A DNA stretch of 64,000 nucleotides from Gemmatimonadota bacterium. GTDB lineage: Bacteria; Gemmatimonadota; Gemmatimonadetes; Longimicrobiales; Gaopeijiaceae. The notes beneath the pieces are model-generated. The model ran no database searches. It was not told where the DNA came from and saw nothing but the letters and a program-made list of their open reading frames with translations. The stretch covers positions 1 to 64,000 of the forward strand of contig JAJCZZ010000049.1 of NCBI GenBank assembly GCA_029262115.1, read 5' to 3'. The translations under genes and the position numbers were made by a program. This document shows positions 29,046 through 37,817 of the stretch, piece after piece. The first letter of the stretch is position 1, and each line of letters starts with the position of its first letter.

Positions 29046-30260
29046 ATGCCCGATCCAGCCAAGACCGCTGTCATTCTCGCCGGAGGCGCTCGGACGCCGA
29101 TCGGTCGCTTCCTCGGGGGGCTCAGTCCCCTTTCGGCCGCGGAGTTGGGCTCGGTGGTCATTCGGTCGGCGGTCGAGCGCTCCGGCGTGGCGCCCGGCGA
29201 CATCGAAGATGTGATCATGGGCAACGTGGTTTCGGCCGGAGGAGGGCAGGCTCCCGCCCGGCAGGCCGCGGTGAATGCCGGCCTCCCGGCCACGATCCCC
29301 GCGGTGACCATCAACAAGGTGTGCGGCTCCGGTCTCAAGGCGGTCATGCTGGGCGCTCAGGCCATCAAGGCGGGTGACGCGCGGCTGGTCCTGACCGGCG
29401 GCATGGAGTCGATGTCCAATGTCCCGCACTACGTTCGCGGCATGCGCAGGGGGGTGAAGTTCGGCGACCAGACCCTGCAGGACGGCCTGATCCTCGACGG
29501 TCTCTGGTGTTCGTTCGGGAACTGCCACATGGGTGGTCACGCCGAGTACACGGCGACCAAGGCCGGCGTGGGCCGGGCCGACGCCGATGCGTTCTCGCTC
29601 CGGTCCCACCAAAGGGCGGTCGACGCGATCGAGTCCGGCCGGTTCAGGGACGAAATCGTTCCGGTGGCCATTGAAGGCCGGCGGGGCACCACCGTGGTCG
29701 ACACCGACGAGGGCCCTCGGGCCGACACGTCCATCGAGGCACTCGGGAAGTTGCGTCCCGCGTTCGTCAGTGACGCCCCCGATTCAGTGACGGAGCATGT
29801 GGTGACCGCGGGAAATGCGCCGGGTCTGAACGACGGGGCTGCCGCGCTTCTGGTCGCGTCGCAGGAGTTCGCGGAGTCGAACGGGCTGGCGTACGACGCC
29901 GTCATCACCAATTACGCCGTAGGAGCCACCGAGCCACGGGATCTCTTCTTCGCGCCCATCGACGCGGTCCAGAGGTTGATGAAGAAGGACGGTCGGGCCA
30001 TGGGCGACTACGACCTCATCGAAGTGAACGAGGCGTTCGCGGTCCAGGCCCTCGCCGACATGAAGGGCCTGGAGATGGATGAGGATCGCGTGAACGTCAA
30101 CGGCGGCGCGGTTGCGCTCGGGCATCCGATCGGAGCGTCGGGCACGCGCATTCTGATTACGCTACTGAACGCGATGAAGCAACGCGACGTGAGCACCGGG
30201 CTCGCCACGCTCTGTCTCGGTGGAGGGAACGCCGTGGCGCTCTCGGTGGAGCGCGTATGA
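29046..30260 (+). CDS. acetyl-CoA C-acetyltransferase (thiolase)
   Basis: Thiolase of 404 residues that condenses two acetyl-CoA or cleaves acetoacetyl-CoA and longer 3-ketoacyl-CoA. The acyl-binding cysteine is C93 in KVCGSGLKAV, the histidine lies in GHPIGASGTRI, and the second cysteine is C390 in LCLGGGNAVA. ATG 29046 is the natural start; the frame upstream to 28998 has no family similarity. It is followed by bioY (ATGA) and then by hydroxyacyl-CoA and acyl-CoA dehydrogenases, so a role in fatty acid or branched-chain acyl-CoA breakdown fits, with biosynthetic acetoacetyl-CoA formation also possible. Confidence 0.93.
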   Translation: MPDPAKTAVILAGGARTPIGRFLGGLSPLSAAELGSVVIRSAVERSGVAPGDIEDVIMGNVVSAGGGQAPARQAAVNAGLPATIPAVTINKVCGSGLKAVMLGAQAIKAGDARLVLTGGMESMSNVPHYVRGMRRGVKFGDQTLQDGLILDGLWCSFGNCHMGGHAEYTATKAGVGRADADAFSLRSHQRAVDAIESGRFRDEIVPVAIEGRRGTTVVDTDEGPRADTSIEALGKLRPAFVSDAPDSVTEHVVTAGNAPGLNDGAAALLVASQEFAESNGLAYDAVITNYAVGATEPRDLFFAPIDAVQRLMKKDGRAMGDYDLIEVNEAFAVQALADMKGLEMDEDRVNVNGGAVALGHPIGASGTRILITLLNAMKQRDVSTGLATLCLGGGNAVALSVERV

Positions 30261-30841
30261 GCATGGCTCCTCTCGCGCGGCGTGCCGAAGTCTGGGGCGG
30301 TCGTGAGATCATCGTCGACCGTCGGGCCCGGGCTGCCGTTGCCGTGGTCGCGTTCGCAGCGGCCACTGCGTTTGGAGCTCAGGTCGCGGTGCCGCTCACG
30401 CAGGTGCCGGTCACCCTCCAGTTGCTGTTCGTCGTGCTCTCCGGCGTCGTGCTCGGGCCCCGGCTGGGCGCCGCCTCCATGGCGCTTTACCTGGCCGTCG
30501 GGGCCGCCGGCGCGCCGATCTTTTCGATGGGCGGCAGCGGCCTGCCCTGGTTGATGGGACCCACCGGGGGGTACCTCATTGCCATGCCTGCCGCGGCCTT
30601 CGCGGCGGGCCTGGTCGCAGGAGCGCGGCGTGAGCCGCTACGGGTCCTCCTGGGTCTGACGGCCGGTGTCGCGACCGTTTACGTGGGCGGCGTCGCCCAG
30701 CTACTCCTGCTCACCGGTCAGGATGTCCGCGCGGTGATCGCGCTCGGCGTGACGCCGTTCCTTTTTGGAGACGCGCTCAAGGTCGGCGTCGCCTGGGTAC
30801 TGTCCCGGCTGATCCGCGGTACCAGCCTCGACCGATTCTGA
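30257..30841 (+). CDS. bioY: biotin transporter BioY
   Basis: Substrate-binding S component of an ECF biotin transporter, 194 residues and six hydrophobic helices. Family motifs include AQVAVPLTQVPVTLQ near the N terminus and GPTGGYL in the middle. The overlap with the thiolase stop makes it the second gene of that operon, and its stop codon lies within the loop of a terminator hairpin. No ECF ATPase (BioM) or T component (BioN) is adjacent; BioY alone or with a shared ECF module may work. Biotin supply for acyl-CoA carboxylases gives a plausible link to the neighbours. Confidence 0.92.
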   Translation: MSMAPLARRAEVWGGREIIVDRRARAAVAVVAFAAATAFGAQVAVPLTQVPVTLQLLFVVLSGVVLGPRLGAASMALYLAVGAAGAPIFSMGGSGLPWLMGPTGGYLIAMPAAAFAAGLVAGARREPLRVLLGLTAGVATVYVGGVAQLLLLTGQDVRAVIALGVTPFLFGDALKVGVAWVLSRLIRGTSLDRF

Positions 30842-30860
30842 TCGGCCGAGGCTTTCTTTT
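30826..30860 (+). terminator. Rho-independent terminator overlapping the bioY stop
   Basis: CCTCG-A-CCGAT (30826-30836) pairs with ATCGG-C-CGAGG (30841-30851) with one mismatch and a TCTG loop, followed by CTTTCTTTT (30852-30860). The bioY stop codon (30839-30841) is inside the hairpin, so ribosomes finishing bioY would sit on the stem, which could couple translation to read-through into the next gene. Confidence 0.8.
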
Positions 30861-30907
30861 GCCGGCCGTACGAGTCGTATGCGCCTGACACAGTCAAGGA
30901 GTCGCAC

Positions 30908-31762
30908 ATGAGTATCGACCGCATCGCGGTCGTGGGAGGCGGCACCATGGGCAACGGCATCGCCCACGTCGCCGCTCAGCACGGGAAGAACGTCCGCCTG
31001 CTCGACGTCGACCAGGGGGCGTTGGACCTGGCCATGTCGACGATCGGGAAGAACCTCGATCGGCAGCTCAAGAAGGGTGTGATCGACGAGGCCGCCCGCG
31101 ACGCGACCCGTGCTCGGATCGAGAGCGACACGGACCTGTCGGGGGGCGTCGCCGACGTCGACCTCGTGGTCGAGGCGGTTCCCGAGCGGCCTGAACTCAA
31201 GGCGAAGATCTTCCGGACGCTGGACTCGTCCGCGCCGGACGGGGCGATTCTGGCGAGCAACACATCGTCGATTTCCATCACCGAAATCGCCGCGCATACG
31301 AGCCGCCCCGAGCAGGTCATCGGAATGCACTTCATGAATCCGGTCCCGGTCATGAAGCTGGTCGAGGTCATCCGCGGCCTGGCCACGAGCGACGAGACCA
31401 CGGCCGCCACGGTAGCCTTGGCGGAGGAACTCGGTAAGACGCCGGTCGAGGTCAACGACTTCCCGGGCTTCGTGTCGAACCGGGTCCTGATGCCGATGAT
31501 CAACGAAGCGGTCACGGCGCTCATGGAGGGCGTCGCTCAGCCCGAGGCCATCGACACGGTCATGAAGCTGGGGATGAATCATCCCATGGGACCCTTGGCG
31601 CTGGCCGATCTCATCGGGCTCGACACCTGCCTCAACATTCTCGAGGTCCTGCACCGGGAATTGGGCGATGACCGATACCGTCCTTCACCGCTGCTCCGGA
31701 AGTACGTCGCTGCCGGTTGGCTGGGGCGTAAGTCCGGTCGCGGCTTCCACTCCTACGACTGA
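30908..31762 (+). CDS. 3-hydroxybutyryl-CoA dehydrogenase (3-hydroxyacyl-CoA dehydrogenase family)
   Basis: NAD(P)-dependent dehydrogenase of 284 residues that interconverts 3-hydroxyacyl-CoA and 3-ketoacyl-CoA. It has the Rossmann loop [10 protein letters not shown], the acidic residue for NAD at LLDVD, and the family's catalytic His in [10 protein letters not shown] and the [14 protein letters not shown] segment. The ATG has AAGGAG six bases upstream, one of the best SDs here. It follows the bioY terminator, so it may have its own promoter or depend on read-through. No enoyl-CoA hydratase is in the cluster. Confidence 0.93.
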   Translation: MSIDRIAVVGGGTMGNGIAHVAAQHGKNVRLLDVDQGALDLAMSTIGKNLDRQLKKGVIDEAARDATRARIESDTDLSGGVADVDLVVEAVPERPELKAKIFRTLDSSAPDGAILASNTSSISITEIAAHTSRPEQVIGMHFMNPVPVMKLVEVIRGLATSDETTAATVALAEELGKTPVEVNDFPGFVSNRVLMPMINEAVTALMEGVAQPEAIDTVMKLGMNHPMGPLALADLIGLDTCLNILEVLHRELGDDRYRPSPLLRKYVAAGWLGRKSGRGFHSYD

Positions 31763-31768
31763 CCGGCC

Positions 31769-32926
31769 ATGCCGCTCTCCGACGAACAACTCGAGATCCA
31801 GGCGCTGGCCCGCCAATTCGCCGCCGCGGAGTTGGCCCCACGCTCAGCGAAGTGGGACGAGGCGCGGGCTCTCGACGAGGGGGTCTTCGGCGAATTGGCC
31901 GAACTGGGCTTTCTCGGCATGCTGGTCCCGGAAGAGTTCGGCGGGCTCGACTTCGACGTTCTGACCTACCTGGTCGTGCTCGAGGAGTTGGCCCGGGGCG
32001 ACGCTGCGGTTGCGCTGGCCGTCGCGATCCACAATGGACCCGTCGCGGGCATGGTCGCCCGGCACGGTAGTGAAGAGCAGAAGTCGGCCTGGCTCCCCCG
32101 GCTGGCCTCGGGTGAGGCGCTCGGCGCGTTCGCCCTCTCCGAATCGGGGGCGGGCAGCGATCCGTCGGCTCTGGAGACCCGGGCCGAGGAGGGCGGCGAC
32201 GGGTGGGCGCTCACCGGAGAGAAGCGTTGGGTGACCAACGGCGCTCGGGCTGGACTCGCGATCGTGATGGCGCGTATGGAGGCCGGGGCCATCGGAGCGT
32301 TTCTCGTCGACCCGGCCCAGGACGGATACTCTGCCCACGGTGGGGAGAAGACGATGGGCCTCCGGGCCTCTCAGACGGTGTCGGTGTCGCTGGCCGACGC
32401 CCACGGGGACCCGCTCGGTCGTCCCGATCGGGGACTCGCTTACGCGCTGTCCGCTCTCGACACCGGCCGGGTGGGCATCGCCGCGCAGGCCGTCGGTATC
32501 GCTCAGGCGGCCATGGAGCACGCCACCCGGTACGCGATGGAGCGGGAACAGTTCGGGCGTCACCTCGCGGACTTCGGAGCCATTCAGGCCAAGTTGGCTG
32601 AGATGTTGCGCCAGATCCTCGGAGCCCGGGCGCTCACATATGGGGCCGGAGAAGTCCTTCAGGCGAGTCGGAGCGGTGCTACGTCGAGGGAGGGCCCGGA
32701 CGGCCTGACCGCGCGGGCGGCGGTCGCGAAGCTCGCCGCGAGCGAGGCGGCCACGTGGGTGGCCGACGAAGCCGTCCAGATCTTCGGCGGATACGGCTAC
32801 ATGCGCGACTATCCGGTCGAAAAGCTGCTCCGAGACGCGAAGGGCACCGAAATCTATGAAGGAACCAGTGAGATCCTTCGGCTCGTGATCGCCCGGGAAG
32901 TGCTCCGGGACGCACAGGCCGGCTGA
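31769..32926 (+). CDS. acyl-CoA dehydrogenase
   Basis: FAD-dependent acyl-CoA dehydrogenase of 385 residues. Signature parts are FALSESGAGSDPSAL, the WVTNGARAG stretch, and the C-terminal FGGYGYMRDYPVEKLLRDAK. The catalytic base is probably E364 in IYEGTSEI, the position found in short- and medium-chain and butyryl-CoA dehydrogenases. It lies six bases after the hydroxyacyl-CoA dehydrogenase and 26 bases before leucine dehydrogenase, so it may oxidise branched-chain acyl-CoA from leucine or short fatty acyl-CoA. Electrons would pass to an ETF not encoded here. Confidence 0.93.
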   Translation: MPLSDEQLEIQALARQFAAAELAPRSAKWDEARALDEGVFGELAELGFLGMLVPEEFGGLDFDVLTYLVVLEELARGDAAVALAVAIHNGPVAGMVARHGSEEQKSAWLPRLASGEALGAFALSESGAGSDPSALETRAEEGGDGWALTGEKRWVTNGARAGLAIVMARMEAGAIGAFLVDPAQDGYSAHGGEKTMGLRASQTVSVSLADAHGDPLGRPDRGLAYALSALDTGRVGIAAQAVGIAQAAMEHATRYAMEREQFGRHLADFGAIQAKLAEMLRQILGARALTYGAGEVLQASRSGATSREGPDGLTARAAVAKLAASEAATWVADEAVQIFGGYGYMRDYPVEKLLRDAKGTEIYEGTSEILRLVIAREVLRDAQAG

Positions 32927-32952
32927 GACCAAATACACGGCGGAGCGGGTGA

Positions 32953-34008
32953 ATGGAAATCTTCGAGCGGTTGGGCCGGCACGACCACGAGCAACTCGTC
33001 TTCTGGAGCGAGCCGGAGGTCGGCTACAAGGGCATCATCGCCATCCACGATACATCGCTGGGTCCCGCGCTCGGTGGCACCCGCTTCTGGCAATACGCCA
33101 GCGATTCCGACGCCGTCGTGGACGCGCTCCGGCTCTCGAGGGGGATGTCGTACAAGGCGGCCATCACCGGATTGAATCTGGGTGGCGGGAAGTCGGTCAT
33201 CGTCGGCGACAACAGGGTGAAGGATCGGGAGATGATCTTCCGGGCCCACGGCCGCGCCGTGGAATCGCTCGGCGGGCGCTACATCACCGCAGAAGACGTG
33301 GGCACGTCTCCCGACGACATGGAGTTCGTCCGCATGGAGACCGAGAGCGTGGTCGGGGTTCTCGGCCGGTCCGGTGACCCCTCCCCGGTCACCGCGTTCG
33401 GGACCTATCAGGGCATCAAGGCTTGTGCGGCGCAGAAGTGGGGCCGCGACTCCCTCGGAGGGAAGCACATTGCCGTGCAGGGCCTTGGCCACGTGGGGTA
33501 CTATCTCTGTGAAGATCTGGCGGCGGAGGGTGCGAGGCTCACGGTCACGGATATCGACGAGGAGCGCATTCAGCGTGTGGTGGAAGACTTCGGCGCGAGT
33601 AGGGTGGAGCCGGACGCCATCTACGGGGTCGACGCGGACATCTTCGCTCCCTGCGCCCTGGGGGCGGTCGTGAACGACGAGACCCTCGACCAGTTCTCGT
33701 TCGAGATCATCGCCGGTGCGGCGAACAACCAGTTGGCCCGAGCCGCCCACGGCGAAGCGCTACGGGAGCGCGGCGTCCTGTATGCCCCGGACTACGTCAT
33801 CAATGCCGGGGGGCTGATCAACGTCTACGGCGAACTGCACGACTGGTCCCCCGAGCGCTCCAGGAGAAAGGCCGGCGACATCTACCAGACTCTCCTGCGC
33901 ATTTTCGATCGTGCGGAGTCCGCAGGTATCGCGACGAGCAAGGCCGCGGACCAGGTGGCTGAGCAGCGGATCGAGCGGGTGCGCCATCTCGGACGCTCGT
34001 TCGTGTGA
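32953..34008 (+). CDS. leucine dehydrogenase (Glu/Leu/Phe/Val dehydrogenase family)
   Basis: NAD-dependent oxidative deamination of branched-chain amino acids to 2-oxo acids. The 351-residue protein carries the catalytic lysines K68 (GMSYKAA) and K80 (LGGGKSV), at the same numbers as in characterised Bacillus leucine dehydrogenases, and the NAD loop [11 protein letters not shown]. Substrate residues are not distinguishable from valine or phenylalanine dehydrogenase with certainty. The gene follows an acyl-CoA dehydrogenase and precedes glyA, fitting a branched-chain amino acid breakdown operon. Confidence 0.88.
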   Translation: MEIFERLGRHDHEQLVFWSEPEVGYKGIIAIHDTSLGPALGGTRFWQYASDSDAVVDALRLSRGMSYKAAITGLNLGGGKSVIVGDNRVKDREMIFRAHGRAVESLGGRYITAEDVGTSPDDMEFVRMETESVVGVLGRSGDPSPVTAFGTYQGIKACAAQKWGRDSLGGKHIAVQGLGHVGYYLCEDLAAEGARLTVTDIDEERIQRVVEDFGASRVEPDAIYGVDADIFAPCALGAVVNDETLDQFSFEIIAGAANNQLARAAHGEALRERGVLYAPDYVINAGGLINVYGELHDWSPERSRRKAGDIYQTLLRIFDRAESAGIATSKAADQVAEQRIERVRHLGRSFV

Positions 34009-34051
34009 CTCGGACAAGCGGAGAACGGTCATCGACAGGGGGAGAACGGTC

Positions 34052-35314
34052 ATGATGGATCATCTGAAGCAGACCGATCCGGCCATCTACGACTCGATCG
34101 TGCACGAAGCGCGGCGTCAGGCCGACGGACTCGAACTCATCGCGTCCGAGAACTTCGTTTCGCGGGCGGTGCTCGAGGCCATGGGCACCGTCATGACCAA
34201 CAAGTACGCCGAGGGGGTGCCGGGCAAGCGGTACTACGGCGGCTGTGAGTTCGTCGACGTGGCGGAGGATCTGGCACGCGATCGGTCCAAAGAACTGTTC
34301 GGGGCGGAGCACGCCAATGTTCAGCCCCATTCGGGCGCGCAGGCCAACATGGCCGCCTATTTCTCGTTTCTGGAGCCCGGCGATCGAATCCTCGGGATGA
34401 GCCTGAGCCACGGTGGGCACCTGACCCATGGGTCGCCGGTGAATTTCAGCGGGAAGCTGTTCGAGGTGGTGGCCTACGGCGTGCGAGACGACGACGGGCT
34501 CATCGACTACGACGCGGTTCGCGACCAGGCGATCTCAGAGAAGCCGAAGATGATCATCGCGGGCGCTAGTGCGTACCCTCGCGTTATCGACTTCGAGTCG
34601 TTCGGTGAGATCGCGCGGGAGGTCGGCGCCCGCTTCGTCGTGGACATGGCGCACATCGCGGGCCTGGTGGCGACCGGGCATCACCCCTCTCCGGTGCCCC
34701 ACGCGGACGTCACGACCACGACGACCCACAAGACGCTTCGCGGGCCCCGCGGTGGCCTGATTCTATGTCGGGAGGAGCACGCCAAGGCCATCGACAAGGC
34801 TGTCTTTCCCTTCATGCAGGGCGGCCCGCTGATGCACGTTATCGCCGCCAAAGCGGTGGCGTTTCTCGAAGCACTCCGCCCCGACTTCTCAGATTACTCC
34901 GGTCAGGTCATCGCCAATGCTCGCGCCCTTGGAGAGGGTCTGATGAGCCGAGGCCTACACCTGGTGAGCGGCGGCACGGACAACCACCTGATTCTGGTCG
35001 ACCTACGCCCGAGTCACCCGGAGTTGACCGGCAAGGAAGCGGAGCGTGCCCTCGAGGATGCGGCCATTACCGTGAACAAGAACACGGTTCCCGGAGAGAC
35101 CCGATCCCCCTTCGTTACGTCCGGTCTGCGGATCGGTACGCCGGCACTCACCAGCCGGGGGATGACCGAGGGGGAGATGGAGTCGATTGCCGGGTGGATC
35201 GCAGATATCCTGGACGCTCCCGCGGACGAGCGGGTCGGGTCCGACGTCGGCGGGCGGGTCAGAGAACTGAGCGAGCGATTCCCGCTGTATCCGGAGCTCG
35301 CCGATCGTGGCTGA
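34052..35314 (+). CDS. glyA: serine hydroxymethyltransferase
   Basis: PLP enzyme that interconverts serine and glycine, loading one-carbon units on tetrahydrofolate. The 420-residue protein has the family start [15 protein letters not shown], the SGAQANMA loop and the PLP lysine K227 in [14 protein letters not shown] 34052 is preceded by AGGGGGAG at seven bases; the open frame to 33911 is a shadow of the previous gene. A 13-bp unit GGAGAACGGTCAT occurs twice in the leader (34020-34032 and 34041-34053), so the SD plus start region is duplicated with the first copy bearing ATC instead of ATG. Confidence 0.97.
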   Translation: MMDHLKQTDPAIYDSIVHEARRQADGLELIASENFVSRAVLEAMGTVMTNKYAEGVPGKRYYGGCEFVDVAEDLARDRSKELFGAEHANVQPHSGAQANMAAYFSFLEPGDRILGMSLSHGGHLTHGSPVNFSGKLFEVVAYGVRDDDGLIDYDAVRDQAISEKPKMIIAGASAYPRVIDFESFGEIAREVGARFVVDMAHIAGLVATGHHPSPVPHADVTTTTTHKTLRGPRGGLILCREEHAKAIDKAVFPFMQGGPLMHVIAAKAVAFLEALRPDFSDYSGQVIANARALGEGLMSRGLHLVSGGTDNHLILVDLRPSHPELTGKEAERALEDAAITVNKNTVPGETRSPFVTSGLRIGTPALTSRGMTEGEMESIAGWIADILDAPADERVGSDVGGRVRELSERFPLYPELADRG

Positions 35315-35372
35315 ACCGTCCCACCGAGTGGGCGAATCCGGGGGCTTGGAGGCCGGCGCACCCTGGCGAATG

Positions 35373-35390
35373 TGTGGGCTGCCGCCCACA
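35373..35390 (+). other. perfect hairpin just before the Minf_1886-family start codon
   Basis: TGTGGGC (35373-35379) and GCCCACA (35384-35390) form a perfect 7-bp stem with a TGCC loop, ending eight bases before the ATG at 35399. It occupies the place of the ribosome binding site, and no SD is visible. No T-run follows, so a terminator for glyA is not supported; a translational control element is possible. Confidence 0.5.
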
Positions 35391-35398
35391 TTGGCGCT

Positions 35399-35779
35399 AT
35401 GACTGAGCTTCAGTTCGCCGACGACATTCTGGACGAACTCCAGGAACGGAACCCACGCTTCCACGCGAAGGCGTACTTCTTCGTGCTGGCCGCGTTACAT
35501 TCCGTGCTCAAGTCGCTCGACGCTCCCCGACATATTGCCGGGAAAGAGTTGGCATGCGGCGTCCGTTCGCTGGCGCTGGAGCGATTCGGCCCGATGGCCC
35601 GGACCGTGCTCGGACACTGGGGCATCCACAAGACCGAAGACGTCGGAGACGTCGTCTTCGCGCTTGTCGAGCAAGGGGTTCTGGTCAAGCAGGATGAGGA
35701 CAGTTCCGACGACTTCGCGAACGTGTTCGACTTCGAAGAGGTCTTCGAACGGGATTATCCTTGGGAAGCCCGACTCTGA
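35399..35779 (+). CDS. Minf_1886-family protein
   Basis: A 126-residue protein that fits the uncharacterised Minf_1886 family found in Planctomycetes, Verrucomicrobia, Gemmatimonadota and relatives. Recognisable parts are RNPRFHAKAYFFVLAAL, RHIAGKELACGVRSLALERFG and WGIHKTEDVGDVVFALVEQG. It has no known enzyme motif and no membrane segment; the function is unknown. It follows glyA by 85 bp with a hairpin at the start codon and ends at a pair of hairpins of which the second is a terminator. Confidence 0.8.
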   Translation: MTELQFADDILDELQERNPRFHAKAYFFVLAALHSVLKSLDAPRHIAGKELACGVRSLALERFGPMARTVLGHWGIHKTEDVGDVVFALVEQGVLVKQDEDSSDDFANVFDFEEVFERDYPWEARL

Positions 35780-35780
35780 A

Positions 35781-35844
35781 GGTTCGGTTCTTGCCGAACC
35801 GGGGTCCAATCAGTTGAGTCGCCCGGCATGCCGGGCTCTTTTTT
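35781..35844 (+). terminator. Rho-independent terminator after the Minf_1886 gene
   Basis: The 16-bp palindrome GCCCGGCATGCCGGGC (35821-35836) is followed by TCTTTTTT (35837-35844), a textbook terminator. Twenty bases upstream a separate perfect stem, GGTTCGG (35781-35787)/CCGAACC (35794-35800), adds a second hairpin without T-run. A third small repeat, GCGACA/TGTCGC, follows at 35845-35859. Confidence 0.88.
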
Positions 35845-35882
35845 GCGACACGATGTCGCCCTACCCATGGGAGGGGTAACAC

Positions 35883-36077
35883 ATGAACGACCACGGTTTT
35901 CCGCGCTGCCTGAAGTGCGAAACCGGGATTCTTCTTCCGCTCTCCGACTACGGGAGAGACGGTGCGCCGATCCGGTACAAAGCCTGGGTGTGTTCGAACC
36001 CGGAATGCGGGTTCAACATTCGGATCGACAACGGCGAAGTGACGCTCGGCCGGACCATCGGTCAAAGCTACAAGTAG
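35883..36077 (+). CDS. small zinc-ribbon-like protein
   Basis: A 64-residue protein with CLKCETG near residues 9-12 and CSNPEC near residues 37-42, so four cysteines (CxxC and CxxxxC) probably hold one zinc. The rest includes a short strand-rich segment NIRIDNGEVTLGRTIG. The ATG is preceded by the strong SD GGGAGGGG six bases upstream, showing it is a real translated gene. No family name can be given with confidence. It stands alone after a terminator and before the NAD(P)HX repair gene; a hairpin GGCCG-N6-CGGCC follows at about 36099-36114. Confidence 0.7.
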   Translation: MNDHGFPRCLKCETGILLPLSDYGRDGAPIRYKAWVCSNPECGFNIRIDNGEVTLGRTIGQSYK

Positions 36078-36248
36078 CGCTCCCCGGGGCCCGCTTTGGC
36101 CGGAGTGTCGGCCCCCCGAATCCCTGGAAAGCATGAACAACCCTCCGTCGGACGCCGTTGTGCGGTCCCGGCGCGGTCGTGTCGTGCAAGTCGGTCGCGG
36201 GAGGCGCGTCGGCCGTGGTGAAGCCGTCGGTCGCACGGGTCTCGTCGG

Positions 36249-37817
36249 GTGACCCCGACGTTCGGGCGTCGGCACCTCGGGGTGCGAACGGTATTCGCGC
36301 CCACCGGCACCGAAGCCGCAGCCTTCGATGCTCGGGCTATTCGTGACCTGGATGTTCCGCAACGTGTGCTCATGGAGAACGCGGGCCGGGCCGCGTCTTT
36401 TCTGGTGGATCGCCTTTTCTCCATGGGCCCGATCGTCGTGGCGGCGGGCGGCGGCAACAACGGAGGGGACGCGCTCGTCGTGGCACGGATCCTTACCGCG
36501 TGGGGGCGCGAAGTCACCCTCGTGTGCGTCGGCGACGGGCACGACCGCGGCCTCCTTCACGGCTGGGACGTCCCCACGCTGGACGCGTCGTCGCTCGAAG
36601 CGGACGGATGGGCGGGCCTGATGCCTCTCGGGGCCACGGTGGTCGACGGCATCCTCGGCACCGGCCAGCGGGGAGCGCCGCGCGAGCCGCACGCCACCGC
36701 AATCGAACAGATCGTCCGGGTGGGTCGACCCGTCGTGGCGCTGGACGTACCGTCCGGGGTCAACGCCGATGACGGCTCCGTCCCCGGTGCGTCTATATGG
36801 GCCGACATGACGGTCGCGTTCGGGTCACCGAAGCTCGGGACGCTTCTGCACCCCGGTCGTGAGCGGGTTGGTCGGCTCGTGGCGGTCGAGATCGGCTTCC
36901 CACCCATGTCGAAGTCGGACGCGGGCGCACGGGTCATCACGGGGGGGTGGGCCGGGTCGGTCCTCCCCGAGCGGGCGTTGAACACCCACAAGAACGCGGT
37001 GGGTCGGGTGCTCATTGTGGCGGGCGGCCCGGAGATGCCGGGTGCCGCCGTGCTGAGCGCGCGGGCAGCCTTCCGGAGCGGTGCGGGGCTGGTTCAGGTG
37101 TGCGCACACCCGGACAACCGTGGTGTCCTTCAGGCCGCCGTTCCCGAAGCGATCTTCGTGTCGGGGAGCGATGCGGAGGCGGTCGCCTCGGCCGTGGAGC
37201 GGGCGGACACGATCGCGGTGGGACCCGGTCTCGGCACGGACGACTGGGCGGCTTCCCTCGTCTCGAGCGTTCTCGGCCGGGGCTCCTGCCCTCTGGTGCT
37301 GGATGCCGACGCGCTCACCCTCCTGGCCGATGGCGCGGTCGACGGGTGGCAGCGGGCGGTTCGCCAACGGCCCACTCTGATCACGCCGCACGCCGGAGAG
37401 ATGCGGCGCCTTCGGCCGCAGGAGTCGTCGAATGATCGGGTGGACCAAGCACGCGCGGCCGCAGATGCCTTGGGCGTCGCCGTGCTCTTCAAGGGTGCGC
37501 CGTCATTCGTGGCTGTCGGGGACGGACCGGTCTGGCTGTCGTCGGGCGGGTCCTCGGACCTTGCTGTGGCCGGAATGGGCGACGTGCTCACGGGTGTGTG
37601 TGCCGCGCTTGCCGCGCAGGGCCTGGCCCCGGAGGATGCCGGGGCCGTCGCGCTCCACCTCACTGGGACCGCGGCCCGAGCGGCGGCCCGCGGGGCGGGG
37701 ATGATCCCGAGTGACGTGGTGGAACGGCTTCCTGATGCCCTTCGCGACACGCGCGCCCCGGGGAGCGATCTCCTCGAGTGGCCCTTCGTGACGTTCGACG
37801 AGGAGGCTCCGTGGTGA
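36249..37817 (+). CDS. bifunctional NAD(P)HX epimerase/dehydratase
   Basis: Repairs hydrated NADH and NADPH: the N-terminal half (NnrE, about residues 1-220) is the epimerase, with LMENAGRAAS and the GGGNNGGDALVVAR motif, and the C-terminal half (NnrD, about 230-520) is the ADP/ATP-dependent dehydratase, with HKNAVGRVLIVAGG, GLGTDDW, DADAL, TPHAGEM and GMGDVLTG. Fused proteins are common in bacteria. GTG 36249 gives 522 residues; GTG 36282 is equally possible and begins closer to the conserved part. The stop overlaps thiL. Confidence 0.93.
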   Translation: MTPTFGRRHLGVRTVFAPTGTEAAAFDARAIRDLDVPQRVLMENAGRAASFLVDRLFSMGPIVVAAGGGNNGGDALVVARILTAWGREVTLVCVGDGHDRGLLHGWDVPTLDASSLEADGWAGLMPLGATVVDGILGTGQRGAPREPHATAIEQIVRVGRPVVALDVPSGVNADDGSVPGASIWADMTVAFGSPKLGTLLHPGRERVGRLVAVEIGFPPMSKSDAGARVITGGWAGSVLPERALNTHKNAVGRVLIVAGGPEMPGAAVLSARAAFRSGAGLVQVCAHPDNRGVLQAAVPEAIFVSGSDAEAVASAVERADTIAVGPGLGTDDWAASLVSSVLGRGSCPLVLDADALTLLADGAVDGWQRAVRQRPTLITPHAGEMRRLRPQESSNDRVDQARAAADALGVAVLFKGAPSFVAVGDGPVWLSSGGSSDLAVAGMGDVLTGVCAALAAQGLAPEDAGAVALHLTGTAARAAARGAGMIPSDVVERLPDALRDTRAPGSDLLEWPFVTFDEEAPW

